Shown: piece after piece, positions 6,804 through 15,113 of the stretch
Layout of the letters: each line of letters starts with the position of its first letter
Position numbering within the stretch: the first letter of the stretch is position 1
Assembly (NCBI GenBank): GCA_035500095.1
Contig: DATJXN010000149.1
Location: 1 to 32,964 of the forward strand
Direction of reading: 5' to 3'
Length of the DNA: 32,964 bases
From: Candidatus Binataceae bacterium
GTDB taxonomy: Bacteria; Desulfobacterota; Binatia; Binatales; Binataceae
Notes under the pieces: model-generated
Told to the model about the DNA's origin: nothing
Databases searched by the model: none
The model's input: the letters and a program-made list of their open reading frames with translations, nothing else
Program-made: the position numbers and the translations under genes

Positions 6804-7445
6804 TTAAGAGCCATTACATAATCGTGCGAGCCGCTGGAAATCCCGCGCGTAGGCGGCCGGCGTATAAGCGCCGCGCACCACGTACGCCGGATGGTACATC
6901 GCGTATAGCAGCGTGCCGCCGCTATGGAGAACGGCGCCGCGGCGCGGTCTGAACGGTGCCGCGCTCCCAGCCAGCCGGCGCCAGGCGACGGCGCCCAGGC
7001 AGACCACGACCTGCGGATGCACCAGGGCGAGTTCGGCTGCGAGATGGCCGCTGCAGTTGGCGATCTCGCGCGCGCTTGGATTGCGGTTGCGGCCGCGGGC
7101 GTCGCGCGGGTTGCATCGAACCACGTTAGTGATGAAAAGGCGCCGAAGACCGGCGCGCGCGATCATCCCACGGAGCAATTCTCCCGAACGATCGCCGCTG
7201 AACGGGATTCCGGTGCGGTCGGCGCCGAGACGGCCGGGTGCCAGGCCCACGAACGCAACCCGCGCCGGCGCCGCGCCCTGGCCCGGCACGACTTGCGAAC
7301 GGCATTTCACCAGCGCCGGGCAACGCACGCATCCGCGCATCGCGGCGCTCAACGCTCGCAGGCGGGCCGCCGCGCCGCGCGGCTTGATGGATGCCGCGCT
7401 CGTGCACGCCGCGGCACCCGATGCGAAGGCGCTGCGCTCAACCAT
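6804..7445 (-). CDS. Uracil-DNA glycosylase, Fe-S family 4/5
   Basis: The enzyme removes uracil from DNA to begin base-excision repair. At 213 residues it has the four cysteines expected to hold a 4Fe-4S cluster (Cys39, Cys42, Cys111, Cys131), TNVVRCNPRD and the C-terminal motif HPAYVVR (185-191). Motif A reads GLAPGRLGADRTGIPFSGD: the GLAP and DRTG parts resemble family 5 (UDGb), while the downstream cysteine spacing and HPA-x3-R motif resemble family 4. The usual acidic residue of family-4 GEAPG is leucine here. The start overlaps the stop of the DUF309 gene by 8 bases, indicating translational coupling. The first 30 residues are Ala-rich and may be dispensable. Confidence 0.87.
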   Translation of the reverse strand: MVERSAFASGAAACTSAASIKPRGAAARLRALSAAMRGCVRCPALVKCRSQVVPGQGAAPARVAFVGLAPGRLGADRTGIPFSGDRSGELLRGMIARAGLRRLFITNVVRCNPRDARGRNRNPSAREIANCSGHLAAELALVHPQVVVCLGAVAWRRLAGSAAPFRPRRGAVLHSGGTLLYAMYHPAYVVRGAYTPAAYARDFQRLARLCNGS

Positions 7446-7848
7446 GTTGCGTACGCGTGTTGCCGGCTAGATTTATTTTGGGCGCGCGACGGCGTTCAAC
7501 GAAAAGCCGGGCGCGATAGCGCAGACCCTCGCGTTCCTCGCGCGGGCTCGCGCGAATCTCGTCCGCCATCGCCGTCAGCTCGACGCACAAACGCTCGACG
7601 TCGATCCCGGCGTGCGCGGGCCGAAAATCCTCCATCGTCAGCAGCGCCTGCGAGAGCAGGTTGACCGTCGCCTGGCGTCCGCCACGCTCGAAACGCAGAT
7701 GGAGCGCCGCGGCAACCCGCCCGAGCGCGCGAGCCATGTCGCGCACGTCGGAGCCGGACGCGGCGAGGACGTGCTCGAAGCGTTCGGCGGCCGCGAAGTA
7801 TTCGCCGCGATTAAAGGCCGCGATCGCCTGATCGAATTCGTCGTCCAT
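7438..7848 (-). CDS. DUF309 family protein
   Basis: This is a 136-residue all-helical cytosolic protein. The N-terminal FNRGEYFAAAERFEHVL and the following GRVAAALHLRFERGG with NLLSQALLTM match DUF309, whose members carry a 'GEYFEAHE' signature and form helical bundles. The histidine of that signature is Ala or Glu here, so the presumed functional pocket is altered. The molecular function of DUF309 is not established. The gene overlaps the glycosylase by 8 bases and lies 132 bases downstream of thyX on the same strand, so it probably belongs to a thyX-DUF309-UDG transcript. Confidence 0.75.
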   Translation of the reverse strand: MDDEFDQAIAAFNRGEYFAAAERFEHVLAASGSDVRDMARALGRVAAALHLRFERGGRQATVNLLSQALLTMEDFRPAHAGIDVERLCVELTAMADEIRASPREEREGLRYRARLFVERRRAPKINLAGNTRTQHG

Positions 7849-7980
7849 CGAGGTCTATTCGCGGCGGTCAGCGAGCCGCTTGGCAAAGTATATTTGCGAA
7901 ATAATACGTTGCGCCGCAAATCCCATCAGGGGGGCTTCGCCGGCGCCGCGTTCGGCCGCGAACGCACGCTTCACTGCGGC

Positions 7981-8817
7981 TTACAGCAGTTCCTTTTCTT
8001 CGACGGCGCGGAATTCGGCCTCGCCGAGCGCTTCGGCCTTGCGCGTGCCGTGGCGCTCGTAGAGTTCGAAGAGGCTCGCCTTGTGCGGGCGCACGCGGCC
8101 GAGCGGGCACTTCTGCCAGTCCTCGAGCGATTCGTCGCAGTAGCCCATCCGGTTCTCGCCGCACTTGGGCTGCAGGAAGACCGCGATCTCGGGCAGCACG
8201 TGCTTTATCTCGGCCCGCATCATCGCGACCATCCGCCGGATCTCCCACTGCGCGCGCACGCACAGCCGGAGATCGCAAATGTGCAGCATCTCGGCAAAAT
8301 TCACCATTACGTGAAAGTTGGTCGGCGCCGCGTTGGGCAACACGAAACGCGCGTCTTCGGCGGGAATCCCGGCCTTGAGCGCGCGCGCGTAGAGCTCTGA
8401 GGTGCGCGCGAGCAGCCCCGAGAATTCCTCTTCCATGCCCGCCCGGCGCCATGAATCGGGCATCACGAAGGCCAGCCGATCCTGCTTGAATTTCACGTAG
8501 CGCTGGCTCTGCTGCTCGAAGCTGATGCCAATACGATGGCGGACGAACTGATGCGAGAGCGAACGCGACACGCCGGAAATCGCGAACCAGAACACGATCT
8601 GTTCGAGCGGCGAGGCGTGGCCGGTTTTGAGCCGCTCGCCGATGAACTCGCGAATCCGCTCGTGGCTGATTTTCTCGGTCTTGATCTTTTCCCAGACTTC
8701 GATCGGCGAGTCCGACGAGTAACAGGTGCGAAACGCGGCGTAGAGCTTTTCCAGCGGGTCGCTCGCGTAATCGATAAGTTTGACCTGCATCTCAGCCCGG
8801 CTGTTGCTCACGTTCAT
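7981..8817 (-). CDS. thyX: FAD-dependent thymidylate synthase
   Basis: ThyX makes dTMP from dUMP using methylenetetrahydrofolate, FAD and NADPH. The 278-residue protein contains the hallmark loop FVRHRIGISFEQQSQRY (91-107), HASPLEQIVFWFAI before it, and C-terminal NFAEMLHICDLRLCVRAQWEIR with the flavin- and dUMP-binding arginines. In this copy eight residues separate RHR from the serine; the textbook motif is RHR-x7-S. A 30-residue C-terminal extension follows. ATG 8817 has AGGA about 10 bases upstream; ATG 8790 (MQVKLIDY) is a possible shorter start. It is divergent from pyrD, so two pyrimidine genes share one 139-bp upstream region. Confidence 0.95.
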   Translation of the reverse strand: MNVSNSRAEMQVKLIDYASDPLEKLYAAFRTCYSSDSPIEVWEKIKTEKISHERIREFIGERLKTGHASPLEQIVFWFAISGVSRSLSHQFVRHRIGISFEQQSQRYVKFKQDRLAFVMPDSWRRAGMEEEFSGLLARTSELYARALKAGIPAEDARFVLPNAAPTNFHVMVNFAEMLHICDLRLCVRAQWEIRRMVAMMRAEIKHVLPEIAVFLQPKCGENRMGYCDESLEDWQKCPLGRVRPHKASLFELYERHGTRKAEALGEAEFRAVEEKELL

Positions 8818-8956
8818 CGCTGCGTCATCCTGTCCTTCACTCTATTTCACCCGCGCATGGAACGTAATCGCCGGCACACCGCGTTATCAACTCCATCAAC
8901 AACGCGCCCGCCGCAGCCCATTGCGCTCCGATGCCGAGGTCTCTAGATTCCCGCTC

Positions 8957-10054
8957 ATGACGCCGCCCGCCCCAGACTTCTACCTCCGCTTCCTGCGGCC
9001 GCTGCTTTTCCGGCTCGATCCGGAACGCGCCCATCGGCTGACGCTCGCGATGATGGGGCCGATCGCGATCCTGCGCAAGCCGGCGCCGGACCCGCCGGCG
9101 CTGGCCACCTCGCCGTGGGGTATCCGGTTCTCCAATCCGGTTGGCCTTGCGGCCGGGATGGACAAGGACATCCGGGCGGTCGCCGGATGGCGCGCGCTTG
9201 GTTTCGGCTTTGCCGAGCTTGGTACGGTGACGCCGCTTGCACAACCGGGTAATCCGCGCCCGCGGCTGTGGCGCCTGCCCGAGCAGCGCGCGATGGTGAA
9301 CCGGCTGGGCTTTCCCAGCGCCGGGATGGAGAGGGCGGCGAGGCGGCTCTCACGCATCAAGCGGCGGGGATTGAAAATCCGGCTCGGGCTGAATCTCGGC
9401 CCGAACAAGGACACGCCGACCGAGCGCGTGGCGGAAGATTACACGACGATGGTCGCGAGGCTCGGCGCGATGGTCGATTTTATCGTGATCAACGTAAGCT
9501 CGCCGAATACGCCGGGCCTGCGCGACTGGCAATCGGCGGCGCGCCTGGCGCCCCTGATGCGCCCGATCCTGGCCGAGGCGATGAAGCTCACGCCGCGAAG
9601 ACCCGTGCTGGTGAAAATCGCGCCCGACCTCAACGCGCCAGTGCTCGCCTCGGTATGCGAGGCGGTGTCGACTAACGGCGCTGACGGCCTGGTGGTCTGC
9701 AACACGACGACCGCGCGTCAGGCGCTCGGCGTCTATACGGAATACGAAGGCGGAGTAAGCGGGGCGCCGCTTGCGAAGCGGGCGCTCGCGATGGTCGCGG
9801 AGATTCGGCGCCGCACGGGCGCAAAGATTCCGATAATCGGAGTCGGCGGAGTGTTCGGCGCCGAGGACGCCTACCGTCTGATCTGCGCGGGCGCGTGCCT
9901 GGTCGAGTTATACACGGGACTGGTTTACGAAGGGCCCGACCTGGTGGAGCGAATCAAGCAAGGCCTGGTCGAATTGCTGCAGCGCGACGGGCTGAATTCG
10001 ATTGGCGACGCCGTCGGCATCGCGGCGCCGGCCAGGGCGAGCGAACGGTCCTGA
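8957..10054 (+). CDS. pyrD: Dihydroorotate dehydrogenase (quinone), class 2
   Basis: PyrD oxidises dihydroorotate to orotate, passing electrons to membrane quinone, in pyrimidine synthesis. The protein has 365 residues. The N-terminal FYLRFLRPLLFRLDPERAH is the membrane-associating helix pair typical of class 2. FMN and substrate motifs are GLAAGMDKD (63-71), FGFAELGTVTPLAQPGNPRP, VNRLGFPSAG, INVSSPNTPGLR with the catalytic serine, and IIGVGGVFGAEDAY near the phosphate site. Class 2 proteins use serine as base, which is what is seen. ATG 8957 is chosen over the longer frame because it starts at the family N-terminus; the upstream extension has unrelated sequence. Confidence 0.96.
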   Translation: MTPPAPDFYLRFLRPLLFRLDPERAHRLTLAMMGPIAILRKPAPDPPALATSPWGIRFSNPVGLAAGMDKDIRAVAGWRALGFGFAELGTVTPLAQPGNPRPRLWRLPEQRAMVNRLGFPSAGMERAARRLSRIKRRGLKIRLGLNLGPNKDTPTERVAEDYTTMVARLGAMVDFIVINVSSPNTPGLRDWQSAARLAPLMRPILAEAMKLTPRRPVLVKIAPDLNAPVLASVCEAVSTNGADGLVVCNTTTARQALGVYTEYEGGVSGAPLAKRALAMVAEIRRRTGAKIPIIGVGGVFGAEDAYRLICAGACLVELYTGLVYEGPDLVERIKQGLVELLQRDGLNSIGDAVGIAAPARASERS

Positions 10055-10100
10055 CGCCGCCGCCCGCGGCCGCAAAAGATGAGACACGCGAGGAGATACG

Positions 10101-10925
10101 ATGGCCACGGAACATCAAACGCACAATGAGATCCTCGTCGACGGGCGCTGGCTCAGCGCGCGCCGCGCGGACCAGGACGTGGTGCTGATCGATACGCGCC
10201 CGGCGGCCGATTTTCGCGCGGGTCATCTGAAAGGCGCGCGTCACTTCGACCCGTTCCCGTTCCACTATTCGAACACCGGCGAGAGCGGGATGCGCGAGGT
10301 TCGCGGACAGCTCGAATGGATCTTTTCTGCGCTCGGCATCACCGGCGCCGAGACGCTGGTATTTTACGAGAACGACTCCGGGATGCGTGCGACACGGACG
10401 GCATGGCTCGCCGAGTACATGGGTCATCGCCACGTGCGAATCCTCGACGGCGGGCTGAAGCTCGCGGGCGCGGAACTCACGGCGGCCGTCGCACCGGTCA
10501 CGCCAGGCGCATTCGTGGCGGCGCCGCGCGAGGAGATTTTCGCCTCGAGCGAATATCTGGTCGAGCGGCTCGGCCGCGCCGACGTGCGGATTTTCGACGT
10601 TCGCAGCGACGAAGAATATTTCGGCGAGCGCGTGCGCGCGCGGCGCGGCGGCGCGGTGCCCGGCGCGGTGCATCTGGATTGGGTAAACAACGTGGCCGCG
10701 GACGGGAGGTTCAAGCCGCCCGCGGAATTGCGCGCCGCCTTCGAACGGTTGGGGCTGCGGCCGGAGGCCGAAATCGTTGCCTATTGCCAGGGCGGCTACC
10801 GTTCGGCCAATGCGTACTACGCGCTCAGGCTCGCGGGCTTCGATCGCCTGCGCAACTACATCGGGTCATGGGGCGAATGGGGCAATCGCGAAGACCTGCC
10901 GATCGAGCATCCGCGGCGCAAATGA
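10101..10925 (+). CDS. Tandem-rhodanese sulfurtransferase (SseA/thiosulfate sulfurtransferase-like)
   Basis: The protein has two rhodanese domains in 274 residues. The N-terminal domain (about 10-130) has VVLIDTRPAADFRAGHLKGA but no active-site cysteine (YENDSGMRAT occupies the loop). The C-terminal domain (about 148-272) has IFDVRSDEEYFG and the catalytic loop CQGGYRS with Cys229. This is the usual arrangement: an inactive N-domain and an active C-domain moving sulfane sulfur between thiosulfate or mercaptopyruvate and an acceptor. The loop does not fit the mercaptopyruvate signature CG-S-G-T well, favouring a thiosulfate-type or undefined donor. GAGGAG lies 6 bases before the ATG. The stop overlaps the peptidase start (ATGA). 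Confidence 0.9.
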   Translation: MATEHQTHNEILVDGRWLSARRADQDVVLIDTRPAADFRAGHLKGARHFDPFPFHYSNTGESGMREVRGQLEWIFSALGITGAETLVFYENDSGMRATRTAWLAEYMGHRHVRILDGGLKLAGAELTAAVAPVTPGAFVAAPREEIFASSEYLVERLGRADVRIFDVRSDEEYFGERVRARRGGAVPGAVHLDWVNNVAADGRFKPPAELRAAFERLGLRPEAEIVAYCQGGYRSANAYYALRLAGFDRLRNYIGSWGEWGNREDLPIEHPRRK

Positions 10926-11614
10926 AACGGGCGTTGAACGCGCGAACGCGACTTGCCAAAGGCAGCCGCCCGGCAGCAAGACGCCGCGTTCGCGCCGTCC
11001 TGCTGCTGAGCGCCTTCGAGCCGTTTGGCGGCGAGCGCACGAATCCTTCATGGGAAGTCGCGCAAATGCTCCACGGCCGCGAGATCGGAGGGCTCGTCGT
11101 CAAGGCGGTGCGGCTCCCGGTCAACACGCCGCGCGCGGTGCGCGCGATCGCGGCGGAGATCCGCCGGCTCCGTCCGCGCGCCGTGCTCGGGCTGGGGCAG
11201 GCGGGCGGGCGTCCTGCGATCTCGCTCGAGAAGGTCGCGATCAACCTTGCCGAGCGCCGCGCCGGCCATGAGAGCGACGGCGGACTTGCGGGCACGCCGG
11301 TCGTGCGTGGCGGCGCCGACGCGATCTTCGCGCGGCTGCCGCTGCGCACGATCCTCCGTGCGCTCGAGCGCCGCGGAATTCCCGCGGCGCTCTCGCTGAG
11401 CGCCGGCGCTTACGTGTGCAACGCGGTGATGTACGCGACGTTGCATACGCTTGCCGCGCGGCCCGAGGTTGCCGCGGGCTTCATCCACCTGCCCTACACG
11501 GCGCGCCAGGCGGTGCGTCATCGCCAGGCCCCGAGCATGTCGATCGAGGTGATGGCGGCGGCGGTCGAGGCGGCGATGGCGGCGCTCGCGCGCGCGCCGC
11601 GCCGGCGCGGATAA
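10922..11614 (+). CDS. pcp: Pyroglutamyl-peptidase I (peptidase family C15)
   Basis: This cytosolic cysteine peptidase removes N-terminal pyroglutamate from peptides. The 230-residue protein shows the C15 sequence LLSAFEPFGGERTNPSW and the triad Glu103 (ISLEKVAINLAE), Cys166 (SAGAYVCNAVMY) and His189 (GFIHLPYT). About 25 extra Arg/Lys-rich residues precede the conserved start, so the true start may be internal. The ATG at 10922 overlaps the sulfurtransferase stop by four bases, which supports it. Together with pyrD this makes a three-gene plus-strand run. No functional link among the three is obvious beyond cotranscription. Confidence 0.9.
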   Translation: MKRALNARTRLAKGSRPAARRRVRAVLLLSAFEPFGGERTNPSWEVAQMLHGREIGGLVVKAVRLPVNTPRAVRAIAAEIRRLRPRAVLGLGQAGGRPAISLEKVAINLAERRAGHESDGGLAGTPVVRGGADAIFARLPLRTILRALERRGIPAALSLSAGAYVCNAVMYATLHTLAARPEVAAGFIHLPYTARQAVRHRQAPSMSIEVMAAAVEAAMAALARAPRRRG

Positions 11615-11700
11615 GGCTATGGCCGCATCCCGCCCGCGGCCTGGCTCTGCGATCTTCTGCGGCGCAGCGTCAACGCCGCGCACGGCCGGAATTCGCGCGG

Positions 11701-12669
11701 CTACTTTATCGCCACCGCGTTCGGCGGCGACGCGATCCCGCCCTCGACGTTCAGCGGACACGACACCAGCATGAACTCGTACTGGCGGTCCTGATGGCAA
11801 TCGGCGGCGAGATCGTCAAGCACGAACTGCTCGCCCAGCGGCAGGCCGAGCAGTGACAGCGTGCGATAGTGAAGCGCGCCCTCGTTGCGGAAATCCCACG
11901 GCCACTGCTCGACCGCGGGGCAATCGGTGCCGATCGCGGCGACCCGGTTGTCCCACATCCACGCCACCATCTCGCGCGTGTCCTCGATCCCGCAGGCCTT
12001 GAGCTTGTTCATCGGGGCCATCGCGGCCTTTTCGGCGGGAGTTGATTTGACGTAGGCCTGCATCCATCCGGTGCGCAGCAGCAGCACGCTACCTGGCTTG
12101 AGCGAGCCGCCCTGCGCTTTGAGCGCGTCCTTCAGATCCTGGAGCGAGTAACGCTCGGGTTCGAGCGGTTTCACCGGCCGGCCCGCGTCGGCGCGGAACT
12201 TGAACAGGTCGATCAGATGGCCCTTGCCGACGAACTTGTCGGCCCACTTGTGGATGCTGAGCCGGCCGGCCCTCACGTCGGCGCCGGTCTTGCCGTTGTA
12301 GAAGGCCTGATGCTTCAGGTTGCCGACGTGGCCGAGGCCGTCCCACTGCGCGCCCTCCTGGGTGTTGTAGTTGTCGAGCATGTCGTCGAATCCGAGCAGG
12401 CCGTAGGACTCGAAGTCGGACAGGATGTGTTTGGCGGGCTTGCGCTCGAAGAGCGGCGGGTTGGCATAGTTGACGCGCGTGTCGAGCCGGAAGATCTTGC
12501 CCTTCTTAATCATCCGGGCGGCTTCGATAACGCCCTCGGAGGTCAGGAAGTTGAGGCAGCCGAGGTCGTCTTCATCGCCGAACACGCCCCAGTTGGAATC
12601 AGGCGGCGCGCCTTTTTTGACCGGCAGTTCGGAGAACCTGGGCAGTTTCGCAAAATCGACTTTGGCCAT
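11701..12669 (-). CDS. Cyclase-family metal-dependent hydrolase (kynurenine formamidase-like fold)
   Basis: The 322-residue protein belongs to the cyclase family (PF04199). Sequence evidence includes the central TQEGAQWDGLGHVG (103-116), VLLLRTGW, AAIGTDCPAVEQWPWD, and HYRTLSLLGLPLGEQFVLDDLA near the end. In classical kynurenine formamidases the metal site is HxGTHxDxPxH; here the first histidine positions are replaced (NTQEGAQWDGLGH), leaving Asp and the last His. This is usual in the larger fungal/bacterial subgroup with the T-Q-x-x-QWD pattern, whose substrates are mostly unknown. AAGGAAGG stands 8 bases before ATG 12669, so I prefer it to the GTG at 12678. It is a single gene on the minus strand. 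Confidence 0.85.
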   Translation of the reverse strand: MAKVDFAKLPRFSELPVKKGAPPDSNWGVFGDEDDLGCLNFLTSEGVIEAARMIKKGKIFRLDTRVNYANPPLFERKPAKHILSDFESYGLLGFDDMLDNYNTQEGAQWDGLGHVGNLKHQAFYNGKTGADVRAGRLSIHKWADKFVGKGHLIDLFKFRADAGRPVKPLEPERYSLQDLKDALKAQGGSLKPGSVLLLRTGWMQAYVKSTPAEKAAMAPMNKLKACGIEDTREMVAWMWDNRVAAIGTDCPAVEQWPWDFRNEGALHYRTLSLLGLPLGEQFVLDDLAADCHQDRQYEFMLVSCPLNVEGGIASPPNAVAIK

Positions 12670-12930
12670 GACAGTCACCTTCCTTGCGTGCGCATGGCCT
12701 CGATGGCCGCGCAGTTGTGGGCGGGCGCCGACCGATCAAGCGCCGCTTGCGGACGAACTTCCGGCAGGCCCGCGGATGGGCGATTCACGCCCGATCGTTC
12801 GTCCAACAGGCAAGCGTCTGTCAAGCCTTCGGCGGACTTCGTTTACGTGGTGAAACTACCGCCGGGCCGGGCGAATGGGCTGCGCGCCGCGCGCTCGCCG
12901 CACGCAAAGTCAATCCCGGCGCCCAGGGTC

Positions 12931-14070
12931 TTAGGTGAGTGGAAGCGCCTTAGCCGGCTGGACGGCCGATTTCTGGCGCGCACGGATCAGCAGCTCGCGC
13001 AGCTTGGCCGGATTGACCGGCTTCTTGAACAGCGCGCCCTCGAGTCCCTTAAGCCGGCTGCGCACCAGGATGTGGTCGCGGTCGTAATTGTACGCGGTCA
13101 TCAGGATGACCGGGAGGTGCGGCATCTCTTCCTTGATCCGCGTGTAGAACTCGTAACCGTCCATCTCCGGCATCACGACGTCGGAGATGACCGCGTCGAT
13201 GCGCATGTTGCGCAGGATACCGAAGGCAGCGCTTGGCCGGATCGCGGTGTAAACCTGGCAGCGCTCGGCACGCAGCAGATCGGCGAGCGAGCTTACGACC
13301 GAGAGATCGTCGTCCAGCACCAGCACGGCCATCCCGGCGAGCGGCCAGTCGCATCCGTTCTTCGAAGCCTCGGGCGCGGCCGGGCGCTCTTCGGCCTCCG
13401 CGCCGCGCGGCGCGAGGTCAGCCATTTTCTTCCCCCCCAGATAGTCGCGGGTCTCGTAGACGCCCTGGCGGGTCATTTCGTCGAGCCGGCGCACGATGCC
13501 CTGGACGCGCCGGATGCCGCCGCGGATCGAGTCGAGCCGCTCGTGCTCGACCACCAGCTCGGCGTCCGATAGATGGGCCTCGACGCATCGCGCCAGCAGG
13601 TCGAGATTGTTGGTGATGGCTTCGAGCGGATTGTAGATCTCGTGCGCGAGGCTGACCGCGATTTCGCCGGCGGTGGCGAGCTGCTCGCGATGGCGCATCA
13701 TCCGGATGTCGCGCGCGAACCCGATCGAGCCGGCCGGCGTCGTGCCGTCCTTCTCGTAGATGATCGAGCCCGAGATGGCGACCGGGATGAGCTCGCCGTC
13801 CTTGCTGCGAAGCACCGTCTCGAAATTGGAAATGCGCCCTGAATCGTCGCTCGCGGCGCGCATCGCCTTCATCACCCGGCGCGCTTCCTCGAGCGAAGGA
13901 TAGATGGTGGTGATTTTCTGGCCGACGATTTCCTGGGCGGAGTAATGCAGGCTCTTGCGCGCTCCGTCGTTGTAAAAAATGATCGTCCCGTCGCGGTCGA
14001 CCGCGATGATGATGTCGGGCGAGCTTTCGACCAGGGATTGAAGATAATTCTGATCCAATGATGACAACAT
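12931..14070 (-). CDS. PAS / histidine phosphoacceptor / receiver protein without ATPase domain
   Basis: The protein has 379 residues. Domain order: PAS sensor (8-125, VESSPDIIIAVDRDGTIIFYN to GFARDI), a DHp helix with phosphoacceptor His143 in SLAHEIYNPLEAI, a second helix to about 205, a 40-residue linker, then a receiver domain (247-365) with Asp253/254, phosphoacceptor Asp297 (ISDVVMPEMDGYEF), Thr325 and Lys350. No N, G1, F or G2 boxes of a HATPase domain occur between DHp and receiver, and the gap is too short for one. It therefore cannot autophosphorylate by itself. It may be a phosphotransfer hub or a decayed hybrid kinase. A TTG at 14124 could extend it; ATG 14070 is preferred, though no Shine-Dalgarno is visible. 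Confidence 0.85.
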   Translation of the reverse strand: MLSSLDQNYLQSLVESSPDIIIAVDRDGTIIFYNDGARKSLHYSAQEIVGQKITTIYPSLEEARRVMKAMRAASDDSGRISNFETVLRSKDGELIPVAISGSIIYEKDGTTPAGSIGFARDIRMMRHREQLATAGEIAVSLAHEIYNPLEAITNNLDLLARCVEAHLSDAELVVEHERLDSIRGGIRRVQGIVRRLDEMTRQGVYETRDYLGGKKMADLAPRGAEAEERPAAPEASKNGCDWPLAGMAVLVLDDDLSVVSSLADLLRAERCQVYTAIRPSAAFGILRNMRIDAVISDVVMPEMDGYEFYTRIKEEMPHLPVILMTAYNYDRDHILVRSRLKGLEGALFKKPVNPAKLRELLIRARQKSAVQPAKALPLT

Positions 14071-15062
14071 GGCTATGCGGAGGGTCAACGCGTCGGTGCC
14101 GCGAAGCGATACTCCGGAGAGCAAGTTCGGGTTTTCATCTGTACAGGCACGAGACGATAAGCTTTCCGCGCGTGCCGCCGCTGCGCCGGCGGTGCGCTCC
14201 TTTTCACTATCGAATATAACCTTGATTGATGACTTCGGGGTTGGTTGCGCCCTGAACTCGTTCGAGCCCGGAGAACGTCTTCCGCTCCTGCTCCATCGCT
14301 ACCCGCCCCTCCGGCGCAGACTCGCATCGAACAAAGTAAGGATGCCCTCGCGTCCAACTCACATCCGCCCCCCCCGGGGGCGCGCACAGCGGAACAAAAA
14401 AACGCATTCCGCAGGGCGCCTGCCCCGTAGGCCCTTGGACCTTGCAAGCCATCTGAACTTGTTCGTTAGTATAACCCTCGCCCAAGTGCAATGCATCCGC
14501 CCATAGGGAATAAGCACCCAATAGAGGCGGATAAACGCTAAACAAGAGATACTAAACGTCCGACCAGTGCCAAAAACGGACATGCCGGTGGAAATAGATA
14601 AAGATTCGGTCCCCGGCGGCTGGTGTCCCAGCTCGTCGTCGCGTCCGGCGGTTTTAGGGAAACGTATGGGCAGGCAGGAAGGGCAGGCAGCGAAGGAAGG
14701 CGGAAACCCCGTGCCCTAGCCGATCCGCTCTCCGGGTCGAAACGCGGGGCTGGAAGCCGAAGGTCGTGGTCAGGGGTTGTCATGCGAGGGGGGTGCGGTC
14801 GAGAGGCCATGACCGGGTGAGCGGCGGTGGCGGGAAGAGCAGCGCTTGGTCAGCAGCCGGGATTTCATCCGGCCGAGAAACCCCTAAACCCAGTCCGTAT
14901 CCATCTTGAGGCTCAACTCGTATAGACTACTGGCCGGGCCGTTTTTGGGGGTATAGTCGGCAGTTAAGCGGCGGGCGCGGCGGCGAGCATCGGGTCGGAG
15001 AATGGAAAGATTTGCCGAGTCCCGATGAATGGCGTCCTGGCGACTTGGGGGCATCCGTTCAG
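14071..15062. other. About 1 kb without a supported gene
   Basis: Short ORFs on both strands here have no family resemblance, and the base pattern lacks the G/C-ending codon bias of neighbouring genes. Visible structure includes a CCGCCG/CGGCGG hairpin near 14174-14191, a C-run/G-run palindrome near 14367-14382, purine-rich repeats (AGGCAGG-type) at about 14665-14705, and GCCGG/CCGGC at about 14853-14874. I found no tRNA, RNase P, tmRNA or SRP RNA signature. It must hold the promoter of the minus-strand PAS/receiver gene. Confidence 0.5.
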
Positions 15063-15092
15063 TTGCCATAGTATCGCGCTTACACCTACAAT
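15063..15092 (+). promoter_or_regulatory. Sigma70-type promoter of the phosphosignalling operon
   Basis: TTGCCA (15063-15068) and TACAAT (15087-15092) are separated by 18 bases. This is a close match to the -35/-10 consensus and stands directly before the vWA gene. Transcription would begin near 15099, giving a leader of only about 15 bases that begins at the Shine-Dalgarno GGAGAG (15100-15105). Confidence 0.6.
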
Positions 15093-15113
15093 TTGTGCCG
15101 GAGAGCATCTTAA

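Noticed and set aside
7612..8400. 262-residue plus-strand frame across DUF309 and thyX
   Set aside because: Antisense to two recognisable genes and without a family match.
14735..14760. tRNA TpsiC-like GGGTCGAAAC
   Set aside because: No acceptor stem, anticodon arm or D arm can be built around it.
14538..14810. 90-residue minus-strand ORF in the 1-kb gap
   Set aside because: Pro/Arg-rich without codon bias, Shine-Dalgarno or any family resemblance.
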